Under the pieces are notes generated by a model that was given only the letters and a program-made list of their open reading frames with translations, had not been told where the DNA came from and searched no databases. Below are positions 47,983 through 59,340 of a stretch of 64,000 nucleotides of DNA, one piece after another. Each line of letters opens with the position of its first letter. Within the stretch, counting starts at the first letter, position 1. Made by a program: the position numbers and the translations under genes. The stretch is from Ziziphus jujuba (Eukaryota; Streptophyta; Magnoliopsida; Rosales; Rhamnaceae): NCBI RefSeq assembly GCF_031755915.1, contig NC_083390.1, positions 14,601,001-14,665,000 on the forward strand, given 5' to 3'.

Positions 47983-48893
47983 TTTAGTGATGATTAAATA
48001 TGGACTAAGAATGTATATATATCTCTCTAAAGGCTCATTCAAACAAATATATTAACTAACATTCATGTATGCAAGGGGGAATGAAGTTAATATGTATTAA
48101 TCAATGAGTAGAAAAAGCCCAAAAAAAAAAAAAATACAAAAATCTTCTGTATACATATGCAGAACAAGTTATCAAAAATCCTATAATAGCTCCTCATTGA
48201 CTATTCCAAGATTTGTTCTTTTATTTTTTTTAAAAAAAAAACATATAGAGACATATTTCTCAAACCATTCCAAAATTTAAAAAATTCCCAACATCCTATC
48301 TCAGCACAGTAAGCATCAATATATGCAAAGCAAATGGGTTAAAAAAAAAAAAAAAAAAAAAAGGAACGATGAATCGTTTACATACAAATACCTATTCATG
48401 AGATCAATAGGTGGTCAAAAGTCGGAGAAGAAAAAATTCCAGCTACTACATGGGAGGAGAAAGACCTGAAAATTATAAAGTTTCAGCAAAGTCTTTAAAA
48501 TATTTTCAGTTTCTAAAGGAAAAAAAAAAAAAAATTTAAAGAAATCAATATCCTACCTTAGTGTTCGATTTTGAGACAGCTAGATTTTTTTAGCAATGGT
48601 GGATAAGCCAAGCATTGATGCTAGGTGGAGAAGACGCCTCAACTCTGCCAAACCCTAAACCTCGAAAAAGCATAAAAGAAAGAAATGTAGCCCTTTTTTT
48701 TCTTTTCTTTTTTTTTTTTAACGTGATTTTATTTATTTTGTTTTACCACTTTTATTTTTTACATTTTCATGGCTTTCACTTAAAAAATAAAAATAAAAAA
48801 TTACATAAACGGATTCGTAAAATCTAACATGCCACTTTTTTTAATTTAAACAAGGGCGCTTATTGTAGATTAACCATATAACATAATATATTA
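47983..48893 (-). repeat. Right terminal inverted repeat of the MULE
   Basis: Inverted copy of 43452-44308. It is slightly longer because of A/T-run expansions (48223-48242 and 48341-48361). Confidence 0.85.
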
Positions 48894-49995
48894 GTATCTG
48901 TGGTGATTTCTAAAATTAAATTTTTAATTAATTGTGTTGATTTACATTTGTATCATATATTCATATTGATTGTTTGCTATAAATTTCCCTTTTTGTCTAG
49001 TAATAATCTATATATACAAAGTTTTTTGACCAAGATTTTTGACAAAAACTTCTAGACCATTAGATTATATATTTTCCTTTTTTAAACCTTAATTTCTTAT
49101 ACTTGTGTCCAGATACCTTTCACCATTCCCTAACAGGTTACTGTTGCTTGTAAATAATATTCTCTTTCTTAATTTAATTTTTCTCTCTCTCATTAAGCTC
49201 TGACCATATTTTTCTTTTCTACTCAATTATCTCATAAAAAAAGTTAGGATTGCTCTTCTGTTATAATATATTTTTTTAAATCTCTGTTTTATTAAAAAAT
49301 TTAATTACAAGTAAAAAGACATCCAACGTTGGAGGGTTTTTTTTTTTTTTAATTTTTTTTTAATTTTTTTATTATTTTTTTTAAAGTGACCCCATATGGT
49401 TGCTTAATACTACTTGCCACATGAAAAGATAATAAATTTTTATATTAAAATTACACTTGGGCCTATTGGATTCAAGGGATTTGATTTATTAAAATTGACC
49501 ATCGATGCTAATTAAGAGAAAGAAATTGGTAATGAAATAAACAATATCATAATGGTTATAATCAACAAATAAATAATCCGTCTATGGTTAATGAAGGTCA
49601 ACAACTGAATTTAAATGCCCAACTTGGTCAAGAGCAAGATTAAAAGAGAGAAAAAATTGATGATCAGTAAGAGAATTCCATGAATGAGGCTGATAATCAT
49701 GTTAATCCAAATTTTGATATTGCTCGTTTAGATGATGATAATATGGGAATTGATTAAGGCTTTTAGATTAATGACCTTAAAAATTTGGTGGTGGTTAATA
49801 AACGAGGGGAATTAATGGGGAAATAGAAATATTTTTGTTATAAAATATAATGGCTTATCCATAAAAACTTTTCTCATTTTTGGAGTGTTCGGTTAGCATT
49901 AAGAATTGTTAAGACTTATTTATCAAAAAATAAAAAATGTTACAACTTTCTGTGTCTTTCATTAGAATATGCTACTTTATAGAGAATTATAGAGA

Positions 49996-50031
<36 letters not shown>

Positions 50032-51170
50032 AGAAATCAAAACCTTCTACCATCTAATCTTAGATTCAAATTTTGTGAATCTAGAATTCTTTTAGGAGAA
50101 TATAATTAGCTGATTGTTTTAAGTGTTGTGAAAATTTCTAGCAAGTGCACAAAGAAATGAAAAGGTTTTAGAGTAAACCAGATTGTTAACCTAAGAAGAT
50201 TGTATATTATTAATATTAATTAAAATTTGGTATTAATTTGAATTTCTAAAGTCTTTTAAAAAGATTGTAATTAAACTAAATTATTAAAGTAAGTAAATTT
50301 AATGCAAATCAAACGAGAAAAAAAATTAAATTGAGTTTTTAAACAATAACGATGAAACAAGTGCTATGAATATCGCAACATTGAAAAATAACTGGATTCT
50401 TGGACCTTCTTGATTAAGAAGGTTATTTGGGCCTTTTTTTTTTTAATGAGATTTTGCATGGATCAAAGGCCATAAACTCATGTTTTTTAAAGGCTAGGGC
50501 TTTTGGGCTTTGATGCTTGCATTTTTGAAAACTTTGAAAGTGTGTAATACCGTTGATCCAAATTGATTTATTTCATAGATTTCGATTAAGAATCCTTATT
50601 AGGTTACCTTTTTTGCACAAAAATAATTCAATTTGAGTTTTTACCATAGTATTGTGCCAATCAATTCAGTCTTATCTCATTGGTCTTATACAATAGCTTA
50701 AAACTACTTGCCATTTGAAAAATAATAAATGTTGTATATAAAAATTACACTTTGGCTTTTCATAATTAACCATCAAAACTCATGAAGAGGAGAGATTGGT
50801 AATGAAGATCAACAACAATACGTTGGTAATATTCAAGATATTGATGGCATGCTTGTGGTCAACAACTGTATCTGAGAGCAAAATCAAGAGTAAGAAGACA
50901 TTGGTAATTACCAAAAAATTTAGTGAATGAAGGCGATAACCATTTTCAAGGGCATAAATGGTAAATATTATTTATCAAGGACAATTTAGAAATCTCCTAA
51001 AAGTTCATGGCTATAGGTGAAAAAGGCCCTAAAAAAAATTATTTTTTGATGGAACCTCAAAAAATGTATGGTTGAAAAAAAAGAAAAAAAAACAAAAACC
51101 TTAAGCAAATGACCTTTTTAGTTTTTTTTTTTTTGAAATTACAATATATGTTTAAGAGGCATTTGGATAA
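48894..51170. other. AT-rich sequence with a dispersed pair of direct repeats
   Basis: About 49386-49700 and 50685-50960 are diverged direct copies. Each has ACTACTTGCCA.ATGAAAA.ATAATAAA, then AAATTACACTT, GACCATC / AACCATC, AGATTGGTAATGAA and GGTCAACAACTG. One copy reads as an Asn/Asp-rich broken frame near 49690-49760, but I do not recognise a protein. A TA run is at 49999-50028. No gene is supported. Confidence 0.5.
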
Positions 51171-51943
51171 AATTATAAGCATATCAGGGCTCTTTTGGTA
51201 TATCAAACTATATTAGTCTATATTGTATTAATTTGTAGGCACGTTTGGTATTTATTATTGTATTATTCTGTATTGTATTAAGTTGTATCATATAAAATTC
51301 TATGCAGTGCTTGGTGTAGGATGTACCGTACTGCAAATTTTTGTAAAAGAAATAATTTTGTTAAAAAATTGATTATTATTATTCATAGTAATTACATTCT
51401 AATTAATAAAAATTAAATTATCATTATTTTTAATATTATAATCAATTTTCTTAAATAATTATATTTTCTTTAATATATTGAATTGAATTTTAATCATTAT
51501 TCATAATAATAACAATGCATTACCTAAAATAATATAACATTAAAAGAATTTAAGAAAAAGATTACATTTTCACCAAATAATAATAAGAATAACAAAGAAA
51601 GTTAACATACAAGTGCATTGCATAATTCACCCAAAAAAAAAAAAAAAAAACAAAAAAACAAAAGTCAGTATATTAGCAAAGAAAAATGACTTTTTTCTAA
51701 TAACCAAGTGCAGATATTTTAGCAAACAAAAAAAAAAAATGAACAAGATGAAGAAGAAAAGGCAATAAAAAAAGAAGTACAAACTGAAAAGGAACAATAT
51801 TTGTGGAAAATAATTTTTTCAAACATTGTAGCCAAAAAAAACGAAAAAAAAAAAAATGAAGAAGAAAGATGCAGGCATGAGAGAGACAAAAAAAAAAGAA
51901 AAAAAAGAAGAAGGATTTTCATTTTAGAAAAAGTGCATACATG

Positions 51944-51990
<47 letters not shown>

Positions 51991-52050
51991 AGAAAAGAAA
52001 AGAAAAGAAAAGGAAAGGTGTGAAAGCCTTATCCGACAATAACCCACCTT
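51171..52050. repeat. AT-rich repeat block with TGTATTGTATTA ends
   Basis: The 51190-51330 stretch, rich in TATTGTATTA, is mirrored by ATACAATATCATGC / CTGTATTGTATTA sequence at 53365-53485. This suggests ends of one or two non-autonomous elements. ATTTTCTTTAATATATTGAA at 51465 is repeated at 53932. A (CA)n run lies at 51961-51987 between A-runs. Confidence 0.45.
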
Positions 52051-53295
52051 CCCCATGGGTTTATATCATAATTTAAAATATCTGAAATTTTTTAAAAATT
52101 TTTACTTTTTTAAAGGATCGAAATAAAATTTAGGTTGCAAATGAAAATGGATAGAATTTCCATAATATCCATTGAAATTTTATTAAAATTTTTATGAAAA
52201 TTTTTGTAAAAATATCCACATTAAATTCTTAGCAATTTGGTTAAAAAATTTATAATATTCATGAAAATTTCTAAAATTTCCAATGAAATTTCAAAAATAT
52301 TCATGGAATTTTTTAATTTTTTTTTGAAACTTCATAAATATTATTGATATTTAGTAAAAAACTTTCATCAAATTAACTTCATTAATAATTTTTTTGCCCT
52401 TTAATTTTCTTTTAAATATTTAGTGATACAAGCAAAATATAATAAAGTGAACTGAATAACATTAATAAGTTTTACTTATTGAATATCAATAAAGCAAAAA
52501 TATAAAAGTTGTGGATTATATTTTTAAATATGAAAAATCTTATTGTTGGAAATATCTGTTTTACAAATGTGAGTAAATAAATGATGAAACATATACATAA
52601 AGATGTCACAATAAAAAAATGATTCGATTTATATGAATTTTGGATCAATGAGGGTTGGAAGTCATTTTCATAACCCTTATTCAATGGATATTTATGAAAT
52701 GTCATCAAGTAACAACTCATGGATACCATCTCAAACTCAACCATCAGAGAGTAGTAGTTATGCACATAGTCAACCGATAATGCAAGATCTATATGGTTGT
52801 CATATTAATAATTATATGCAAAATTATCAGGAAAATATATATTTTCATAATTACATTTCACATTTCACATCTCAAAATTAAAATGAGGAAGAAACCGATA
52901 ATTTTCAACTATTTAAAAGTTCCATGTGGTATTCAGATAACATTTATGAACCATAATGTAATTGTAATAATCGTTTTATATATTTTCGTTAATAAATAAT
53001 TTTATCATATATGTATTTTTTGACATGTTTTTGTTAATAATAATTTATCTATAGTTATTAATGCTTATTATAAATCAATTCACTAAGAATAATATAACAT
53101 TTATTCAATATTTTAGTAAGTTTATAATCAATTTGATAATTGATGGATTAAATAAGCGAATTCTAAGGTCTCAATAAAAATTTTCATTATTTTTTATAAT
53201 TTTTTATCAATATTTAATATTTTTCGATATTTTTATGAAAATTTTTGCATTTCTATCGATACCGATTTTTTAAATTTTGATTTATATAATGTAAT
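52051..53295 (+). mobile_element. hAT transposon remnant (3' coding end)
   Basis: A frame from 52633 reads MNFGSMRVGSHFHNPYSMDI and continues as a Ser/Gln/Tyr/Asn-rich stretch. After a stop the next residues read NEEETDNFQLFKSSMWYS, like the acidic and FxPxRxSMW-type tail of some plant hAT transposases (similarity judged by eye). The flanks carry words such as ATCGATACCGATTTTT and GAAAATTTTTGTAAAAAT related to the ends of the hAT-like element at 20.5-21.5 kb. The class call is tentative. Confidence 0.4.
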
Positions 53296-54429
53296 ATAGT
53301 AGGATTTAGGTGGTGGGATCCGCATTTTTTACATCTCTTCCTTCATAAATATGTCTGTTCAAATCAAACACTGTATCTAATACAATATCATGCAATTTTA
53401 TGCATGGTACCGAACATTCTCATAATGTATAGAATTATACAGTATTATCATTGTATGATGTCAATTCGTACTGTATTGTATTATTTGTTTTTTAAGTGAA
53501 ACAAAATAAATTGATAATATTTTATTCATGTTACATTGTATTCATTATTTTTAATAAATAAAAAAGTAAAAATAATAAAATACAAAAAATTATTGATAAA
53601 TAATATATGCAAATGAAATATTTGGTATGTAAAATTACATTAATGCTCATTGAACTTTTCTAAATAATTTAATTATTTTATTAAATTGAGTTTTGATTAT
53701 TGATCATGATAATAATTATATTATCTAAAGTTATATAATATTATAATAATTAAGAACAAGTTTAACATTAACAAATAAAAATAACAATATTTGAATCGTA
53801 TCTATATATATAAATATATTCAAGTAGCGATACTTCGAATTCATCATGACAAAGAAAAAATTAAAAAGGACAACTGTTATCAGAAAAAAAAAAAAAAAGA
53901 AATTGCCAGTTAAACCAACTATGCTTGGGTGTATTTTCTTTAATATATTAAATTGAATTTTAATCGGTAAGAAAAAAGATAAGATTTTTGCAAAATAAAA
54001 GTAAAAAAAAAAAAAAATAATAATAATTAAAATAAATGTGCAGTGCATGCATTAAAAAAAGAGAGAATTTGTTTTTGAAAAAAAAAAAAATGAAGAGTGA
54101 ATTTTTTTCCTTTAATAACAAAATGCAGGTATCACCCAAAAAAAAAAAAAAAAAAAAAAAGAACAAGGCGGAGGTATGCCTTGTTCGTATTTCTACAAAT
54201 CTGGTCATGCAATTGGCAAAATTAAGATGGAAAAAGTTTGTGTTTTTTTATTCATTTTTGTTTTTCTGAAAATCTGTACAAATCTGTTCATTAAGATGGA
54301 AAAAAACTTTCAATTTATTTATTTTTAATATGGTTAAAAGTAATTTAAAATCTAAATTGAAAACCCAATTATTATATGTATGATTTAGGATGAGAACCGC
54401 ATTAGTCAGTTACGGGAAGAAATTCTGGT
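53296..54429. other. AT-rich nested repeat sequence
   Basis: It contains TGTATTGTATTA-type sequence at 53365-53485 and long A runs (53885-53898, 54079-54090, 54139-54160). No gene is recognised. The lysine- and phenylalanine-rich open frames here are products of these homopolymers. Confidence 0.5.
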
Positions 54430-55205
54430 ATAGATTATGTGTTGGTTGACGGTGGATGAAGCAGCCAAGACGATTGTGATTTCTTGGAGCTCTGGATGAC
54501 AATGATTCTGGTAACACAGAGGCTGGAGTTTTATTGCATGTAGAAATTGAAATTCACTTTTAGATTTACTAGATTTAATTCTATAGCCAGAACCAGTGAT
54601 AGTGAAATGTATGAGTACGTGAATTTGGTTAATAAAAGCTACAAATTTGCATATGGTACCTACTTTGGAGGATTTCACGGTTGGTTTTCCTTTCAATTCA
54701 AAGTATTCGAAGGACATTGATAAATGGGTTAAATTTGCTGCCCAAAAACAAGTGAAGAAGCTTAAGTTGGATTTTGGCATTAAGCTATCACAATGATCCG
54801 TCTAATTATGATGGTTTTCTTAATCAAGAGACCAGCAGGAGGTTGAGCATCTATTGGCTGAAGGATTTGTATCTGAGGGGAGTTGGTGCGGTTGATCAAG
54901 CTTTGCCCTGCTTGTTCTTTGGCTTGCTATTTCTTCAGTGTCTATGTGTCATCGAATCGGAATCGCTTCGTGAGTTCGAAGTTGCTGCTCCAAATTGAGT
55001 AACATTGTTAATAATTGATATGGGGCATCAATTATTGACCAAAAAAGTATATGGGGCATCAATTTCTGGACTTGAGTAACATTTAGCATTTGGAGCTCAA
55101 ATTAATTGAACCCTTTCCTTGGTGGTATGTGGCTGTACTTGAATGGTCGCAGGGTCTCTCATGGCCACGTGCCCTGCTAAAGGTAGCTCCTATGTTGCAC
55201 ACCTT
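54430..55205 (+). pseudogene. F-box/LRR (FBD-type) gene relic
   Basis: In shifting plus-strand frames, SWLTVDEAAKTIVISW resembles the second half of an F-box (SFLTxKEAxRTSVLSRRW type). It is followed by LEDFTVGFPFNSKYSKDIDK, then WVKFAAQKQVKKLKLDFG, the typical first LRR segment of plant F-box/LRR proteins. Next come WLKDLYLRGVGAVDQALPC and CLCVIESESLREFEVAAPN, two LRR-type units, and a tail with LLKVAPMLHTLLIKV. Family members act as substrate adaptors of SCF ubiquitin ligases. The ORF is split by stops (after WSSG near 54490, after KLSQ near 54796, after AAPN at 54996), and the F-box start is missing. It is a pseudogene unless introns not visible to me repair it. Confidence 0.65.
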
Positions 55206-55384
55206 GTTAATCAAGGTTAGTGTTCTAACTATTAGAATAGTTTCCTTTGTTTTATTTTATTTTTTTAACCAATACCATATGAAAATTGTGATGATGTTTT
55301 TTTTTTTTTTTTTTTGGTACTGTATCACCTGATGAACAGAGAGCACCAATTTACTATTAGAGATTACTACTTCCAAGATATCTA

Positions 55385-55974
55385 TGTTAGTGCTATCATA
55401 ATATGAACAATTGAATATGCATAAATCATAGCACTGTTATTTTCAAAATTTATATAAAATTATAATTGTATTTAATTAAATTACTAACATTTTAAATACA
55501 GTCATTATATCAACATAAAATTCTTTAATCTACAAAATAGATAAAATTAACAGAAGCAGTGTCTAATAGACACACTGATCACTAATCTTTCTCCCCTCAA
55601 GTTTACACCAAACAAGCATCATAGATGCCCAGAAACCCTAATCTCAATTATATATATTGTATTCATTCACTAATTAGTAATTTATTCCCCTATATATATA
55701 TATATATATATATATAATAAATAAATAATAATAGTAATAATAATAAATATAATATATAATGAATAATAATAAGAAAAACAGGGAATAAGTTAATTGGGTT
55801 TTTAGAAAGAACATGTTCTTCAATTAAATGGGCCAACTTAATTATTACAGAGAATATGTGCCTAAGGATCCTATTAAAAACAAGGTCAATAAGTAAGCTA
55901 ATCTCATTACTGATATAAATAATCTCTATAAGTCAATTACACGATTATGATTAGTTCATACGAAATATCTAACA
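55385..55974 (-). repeat. Ty1/copia 3' LTR
   Basis: On the minus strand it starts TGTTAGATATTTCGTATGAA just after a polypurine tract. The other end, read on the plus strand, is TGTTAGTGCTATCAT, so it ends ..AACA. The size of about 590 bp is usual for copia. It contains a TA run at 55692-55716 and a short perfect palindrome GTGTCTAATAGACAC near 55559-55573. Confidence 0.6.
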
Positions 55975-55986
55975 ATCTCCCATTTG
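55975..55986 (-). other. Polypurine tract
   Basis: Minus-strand AAATGGGAGAT directly precedes the LTR start TGTTAGA; this is the plus-strand priming site of copia elements. Confidence 0.65.
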
Positions 55987-57229
55987 TATTGCATAAGCAT
56001 CATAAACAACAACAAGCTCACTTGTTACAAAATCTGTTAGAACAAAATACTATTTCATCTGAGCATATAACATATCGACAAGGCACATCAATATACCAAA
56101 TTTGATAGTAGAGATTCTCTCAGTAAATCTCCCAAAACTCATTTCAACTGAGTATTTTGCATACCATAAACTCATTCTAGGTAATAGAGATCTACTTTAC
56201 TATGTGCAATCCTCCAACACACAATACCATTTCATTCAAGTACATTGCGCACTAACATGGAACAACAGCATACTCAAATTAAGTAGTAGGGACTCACCAT
56301 GATATATGTGGCTCAACATACACATATACACAGAGACTAAAATCTCATATAAGCCTTCTAGCATAAGGAGTAACAATATATTTTATAAACATCACATTAT
56401 AATGATCTACATACATACTTGTTTGCAAGGCATACTCAATGAGATACAGCATACAACATGGAAATTATTGCAAATTATAAAACTCCTACTAAGCTATAGC
56501 AATTTTCAACTGCTCCCCATCCATATAGGGACATATACTTCTCAAATAAGCCTATGGGCTAGCCTTTATTAGTGGTCTACCACCATATTGGAACAAACAT
56601 GTATGTAATAAAATGAGACTCTCATTAAAATGATATAGTTGTGCAATTACCACAAAACAATATTATAGGCCATATAACTAAAGTGCACTCAAAAGCATGT
56701 ATCATAATTTCAGAACACACCATATACCCTGCCTCTACAATCAATAAAGTTATAAGTGTTCGTCCAACACTAATTCATAAAATAGCTACTACTGCGATGA
56801 TAAATAACATTTCCAGTGTTAAACAATAAACATTTGTACAACCATTATAATTAGCTTATAAATTCCGATTGCATAAAAGTAGTGGTGTGCTAATCTTAAA
56901 AGAAAAAATGGCTCTTTCATAGTACACATAGCCAACACTACTCAAGCATTTACTAGAAAACACCCACAACATAATCAATATCTGTTGGTGTGCAATCTTG
57001 AGTGAAAAACAAATTGCCAAAAAAGAGAAAGAATACTAGGATATTATTATTTCTCCCTTTTATCACTCTTTCATTCTTGAGACATAGATCCCTAGAAAGT
57101 TTATAACCTTTACCATCGATACCATATTAGGAGAATATCGTACATATTAAAATTCAATACAATTTTATCAACATAGGATTTTACGAAGACAATTATAATG
57201 CACAAGCACCATTGTCTTGAAGAATCTTT

Positions 57230-58931
57230 GTTTCTAGTACCAATGAAACCTCTTTAAGATCCTTCATATCAAAATGGCTGCACAGCAAAGGTTTTCTCTT
57301 AGTCAATTGGTCAGTTTCAATGGAAACTAATAGTGTGTCTTCAACATACAATACTATAAATATTAAATTGCTCTCACTAACCCTTAAACATATGTATAGA
57401 TCAATAATGTTCTCTTTAAAACCTTTTTAGGTGACAATTTCATCAAAACATTGAGATACCACTGCTTTGGGACTTAACAAAAGACCATAAATAGATCTTT
57501 TAAGCTTACAAAATAAATTATTATTTCCCACTACTTGAAAACCAACTGGTTGGACTATATATATACACATTCAAATACAAAATTTCATTTAAGAAAGTAG
57601 TTCTAACATTTATATAATACAACTTTAAATAAAAAAATTAGCCACAATTGCCTTAATAATTCAAAAAGAATCCTTTGTAGATACATGAAAAAATGTCTCT
57701 TTATAATCAATTTCCTCCTTTTGGCTAAACCTTTTGGTAACAAGTTCAACTTTTACTTGTTCACTTGACCATTGAAATCTCTCTTGGTCTTATAGACCCA
57801 TTTGCACCTAATAGGTTTGCTATCTTCAAATACCTAAACCAAAAATGAGACATTAAACTGCATATTGGCTCCCTCATAAGTGATTAGGTCCAACTCATCA
57901 TTTATGTTAAACTCATGTTCCTACAAATAAACCTCATAGTCACATGTATAATAGATTTTCAAACCCTCTATGACCTTCTCAAAAGGCATACATCAGCATC
58001 AACTGCAATCAAAATTTCTCATTCTATCTCAATGGATTCAATCTTAACTGACTACTAATTCCATAATTATTGAAATGATAAAGTCTCTAGTGGGGACATA
58101 AACACTGGTATCAATACACTTTCCTCTCTGAAAAATAAGAACCTTTGGACCCTTGCTCTCACCAAAACTGAAACATCCTAAAAAATCAATAGCCATGTTT
58201 GGCTTAACTATCTTGATAGTGTGAGATGGACAGTAAAATCTAGAACCTTTGGATCCTTTACAAGATCCAACAAAATAACCATTAAAGGATTTAGGATTCA
58301 ATTTATTGATATCAAAATTATATAGCATAACCACAACTTTACAACCTCATATACAAGGAAATGTATAAACTAGGCATAAATTATTACCTACAAGAAAAAA
58401 TGGCAAATTAAAATTTGCTAACATACACTGCACTATATCTATAAAAAATGTAGTTCCCCTTCTCGAATATGCCATTTGCTGAGGAGTTTTAGGTATTATA
58501 AACTATATATCAATATCGTACTCATTCAAATGAATTATGAATGATACTGGGTTCTGTCCAATCTCATCATATCTACTATAGAATTCATCATCTATATCAC
58601 AACCATCAACTTCTTATTTTTCTAAAGCTTGTCCTTCACCTTGAACTCTTTTAAAAGTAACCAAAGAATCTAACTTCTTATAGACAAGCACAATGTATCC
58701 ATAATAGGAGAAGTTATCAATATAGGTAATAAAATATCTAAAGCCTCTCAAAGCATGTGGTATACAAAAACCATAGAGATTAATGCCGTAACATAAACAA
58801 TTATTACAAATTTGGCACATACTAGTGCAACAATAGGAATAAGAACAACAAAACAAAGAAATTAATACAAGCAACAACTTATAAATCAAATTACCATAAA
58901 GTGCCATATAAAGTCTTAAGCAACTTACCAT
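57230..58931 (-). pseudogene. Ty1/copia pol remnant (integrase and reverse transcriptase)
   Basis: The integrase core reads IPHALRGFRYFITYIDNFSY then YGYIVLVYKKLDSLVTFK. The segment after integrase reads NPKSFNGYFVGSCKGSKGSR and FYCPSHTIKIV. The reverse transcriptase start reads DSKPIRCKWVYKTKRDFNG, then EEIDYKETFF after a frameshift. The catalytic motif is LYVEDTLL at 57337-57348, where LYVDDILL is usual, so the first Asp of YVDD is Glu. SHFDMKDLKEVSLVLE follows, as in active copies (HFDMKDLGE type). Stops and frameshifts throughout show it is dead. Pol copies the element RNA and inserts the cDNA. Confidence 0.78.
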
Positions 58932-59049
58932 TCTTTGTCATCTTCTATTAAGCCATCAATTTCCAATAGTTGACCAAAATGTAGTCAAAGGTTGCACCAT
59001 TCAGGAAATGATCACCTACTGATGACAAACCACCTTTTGTACCAATAAA

Positions 59050-59340
59050 CAAAAAAAAAAAAAAAAAAAAAAAACGAAGCCTTTATTCTCATTGGCCTTT
59101 AGATATTTGCTTTCATTACAGAAACCTTTTTGAATTTGTTTGTTTGATTGGTCACCATAACAAAATGAATTAGCTTACTAAGCTTGATGCGATCCTTCTC
59201 ATTGAAAAGAGTAGTAGTTAACACCTTCAAAATTGCATCCAAACTTCCTAATGTAATGAATTTTGACCCAGTAGTGTTAAAAGAGACATAAGGCTCCTCA
59301 CTATGGTAAGAGAAACTCCTTATAAAAATCCTTATCAAGG
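59050..59340 (-). pseudogene. Copia gag-like remnant
   Basis: A minus-strand frame contains SYHSEEPYVSFNTTGSKFI, then LTTTLFNEKDRIKLSKLI. This resembles the end of the UBN2-type copia gag (SY..FV.....G...ITLE.V...L...E.R). The zinc knuckle is not seen; an A/T run (59049-59073) follows. Support is weak but fits its place upstream of the integrase. Confidence 0.45.

Larger units (their letters stand above)
43452..48893 (+). mobile_element. MULE with long terminal inverted repeats and FAR1-type transposase relic
   Basis: The left arm 43452-44308 is an inverted copy of the right arm 47983-48893. Shared landmarks include TTAATCTACAATAA at the outer end, ACGGATTCGT, GGTTTAGGGTTTGGCAGAGTT, TATAATTTTCAG, GAATAGTCAATGAGGAG and CTTTAGAGAGATAT. 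Very long TIRs and a FAR1/MULE coding relic between them identify a Mutator-like element of about 5.4 kb. A 9-bp target duplication could not be read because both flanks are TA-rich. Confidence 0.85.
55385..59340 (-). mobile_element. Ty1/copia retrotransposon relic
   Basis: On the minus strand the order is gag remnant (about 59340-59050), integrase core (about 58930-58620), post-integrase region (58334-58044), reverse transcriptase (about 57900-57230), weak RNase H remnant (to about 56900), polypurine tract and 3' LTR. Integrase before reverse transcriptase defines the copia order. The 5' LTR was not identified. Confidence 0.75.

Noticed and set aside
51719..52039. 106-codon minus-strand frame rich in Phe, Ser and Val-Cys repeats
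   Set aside because: It is a translation of A-runs and the CA microsatellite.
53731..54208. Phe- and Lys-rich frames around 53.7-54.3 kb
   Set aside because: They are generated by long A/T homopolymers and have no family resemblance.
55559..55573. Palindrome GTGTCTAATAGACAC as a regulator site
   Set aside because: It lies inside a copia LTR and a short palindrome of this size can occur by chance.
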